Origin: JAAAOH01 sp046540795
GTDB taxonomy: Bacteria > Spirochaetota > Spirochaetia > DSM-27196 > PWMO01
DNA length: 22,657 nucleotides
NCBI GenBank assembly: GCA_046540795.1
Contig: JBKHEN010000035.1
Coordinates: forward strand, 1 to 22,657
Reading direction: 5' to 3'
Below, one piece after another: positions 22,191-22,657 of the stretch. Numbering within the stretch: position 1 is the stretch's first letter; every line of letters begins with the position of its first letter. The notes beneath the pieces are model-generated. The model had not been told where the DNA came from. It made no database searches and worked only from the letters and a program-made list of their open reading frames with translations. The position numbers and the translations under genes were made by a program.

Positions 22191-22657
22191 ATTTCACGGA
22201 CGAGCAGGAAGCCTCGAGTAACGCAGCTACGGCCTGAGCGGCCTTCCCGCCGTCGAAATACTCCCCGGAGACGTAGTCACTGGGCTTATCACGGAACCGG
22301 GCCGCCGGTCTACTCTCGAGTAACGATACCCCCGCGGCGACCTCGAAGACGTCTCTGAGGACGGCTTCGGTTGCACACTGGAGTGAGTCGATCCAGGTAT
22401 CAGCGGTGATCTCGACGCCGAACGCAGCGGCCTTCTCAAGAGCGAGCCGACTGGCAAGCTCCCCGTGCGCACGGCGGATGCCGAGGGCGGCATAAAGAAA
22501 AACCGCGCCCTGCCCGATCTTCGGATCCTCACAGCTCACCAGGCAATCAGAGCCGAAAAGCGGCTCGCCGGCGGCATCCTGTGCCATCTTTACGGTCAGT
22601 AACGGATAAAGCCACCCGCCCGATAGCCGCAGCACCAGGCGAGTGTCCTCATATACC
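22180..22657 (-). CDS. Unrecognised protein, 3' part only
   Basis: The frame is open to the right edge of the window, so the start lies outside; the GTG at 22633-22635 is internal, because the upstream codons continue a plausible protein (VYEDTRLVLRLSGGW). About 158 residues are visible. They contain a mixed segment with Cys residues (GSDCLVSCEDPKIGQGAVFL) and a helical part (GELASRLALEKAAAFGVEIT, CATEAVLRDVFEVAAGVSLL), and end in SSVKSRR. I do not recognise a family. It precedes the TauE gene on the same strand by 49 bases and may form an operon with it. The stop codon lies inside a 21-base tandem repeat. Confidence 0.6.
   Translation of the reverse strand, partial: VYEDTRLVLRLSGGWLYPLLTVKMAQDAAGEPLFGSDCLVSCEDPKIGQGAVFLYAALGIRRAHGELASRLALEKAAAFGVEITADTWIDSLQCATEAVLRDVFEVAAGVSLLESRPAARFRDKPSDYVSGEYFDGGKAAQAVAALLEASCSSVKSRR

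Noticed and set aside
1..22657. CRISPR arrays, tRNA or rRNA genes, insertion sequences, prophage or toxin-antitoxin pairs
   Set aside because: No spaced direct repeats, transposase, integrase or RNA-gene signatures were found; the lone Fic protein has no antitoxin partner and lacks the catalytic His, so a toxin reading is not supported.

Overview
The window is a high-GC bacterial chromosome segment, densely coded on both strands, with no RNA genes, insertion sequences, prophage genes or CRISPR arrays that I can see. The solute-binding protein signal ending in AYA-GGQQEE, the bulky multidomain surface protein and the codon use suggest a spirochaete of the Spirochaetaceae. That assignment is an inference; no phylogenetic marker is present.

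The unifying theme is phosphorus. Left part, plus strand: the end of pstS, then pstC, pstA and pstB (high-affinity phosphate ABC importer), then without a gap a Fic-fold protein that lacks the catalytic histidine, then a membrane protein shaped like a Na/phosphate symporter with a C-terminal PhoU domain but without the QSSS motifs. No free-standing phoU is seen. Tail to tail with this lies a minus-strand pair, a DUF47 (PhoU-like) gene followed by a PiT phosphate permease. A 217-base divergent control region separates it from ugpB-ugpA-ugpE (glycerol-3-phosphate importer without its ATPase gene).

Middle part: an unrecognised 540-residue membrane protein (minus) diverges from a CBS-domain Mn-dependent inorganic pyrophosphatase, which may be translated from a leaderless mRNA. 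An AEC-family transporter (minus) and a 39-residue acidic lipoprotein (plus, too short for usual ORF cut-offs) follow. The lipoprotein gene is closed by a clear intrinsic terminator.

Right part: a tight operon of a DUF4956 membrane protein, a VTC-type polyphosphate polymerase and a 1253-residue membrane-anchored CotH-type kinase with leucine-rich repeats and a lamin-tail domain. This is the best candidate for an incompletely described system: polyphosphate synthesis, a membrane partner and an extracytoplasmic kinase-like effector. A TauE/SafE permease and the 3' part of an unrecognised gene (both minus) end the window.

Taken together the genes could import phosphate (Pst, PiT), import an organic phosphate (Ugp), recover phosphate from pyrophosphate (PPase) and store or use it as polyphosphate (VTC). 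A motif with 11-base spacing, TTAGNATNNTGTTA, sits at the likely promoters of both the DUF47-pit pair and the DUF4956-VTC-CotH operon and may be a shared Pho-box-like operator. No gene-free stretch exceeds 300 bases. The longest gaps (8039-8255, 15542-15707, 15828-16039, 21213-21362) hold the promoters, hairpins, terminator and repeats listed.
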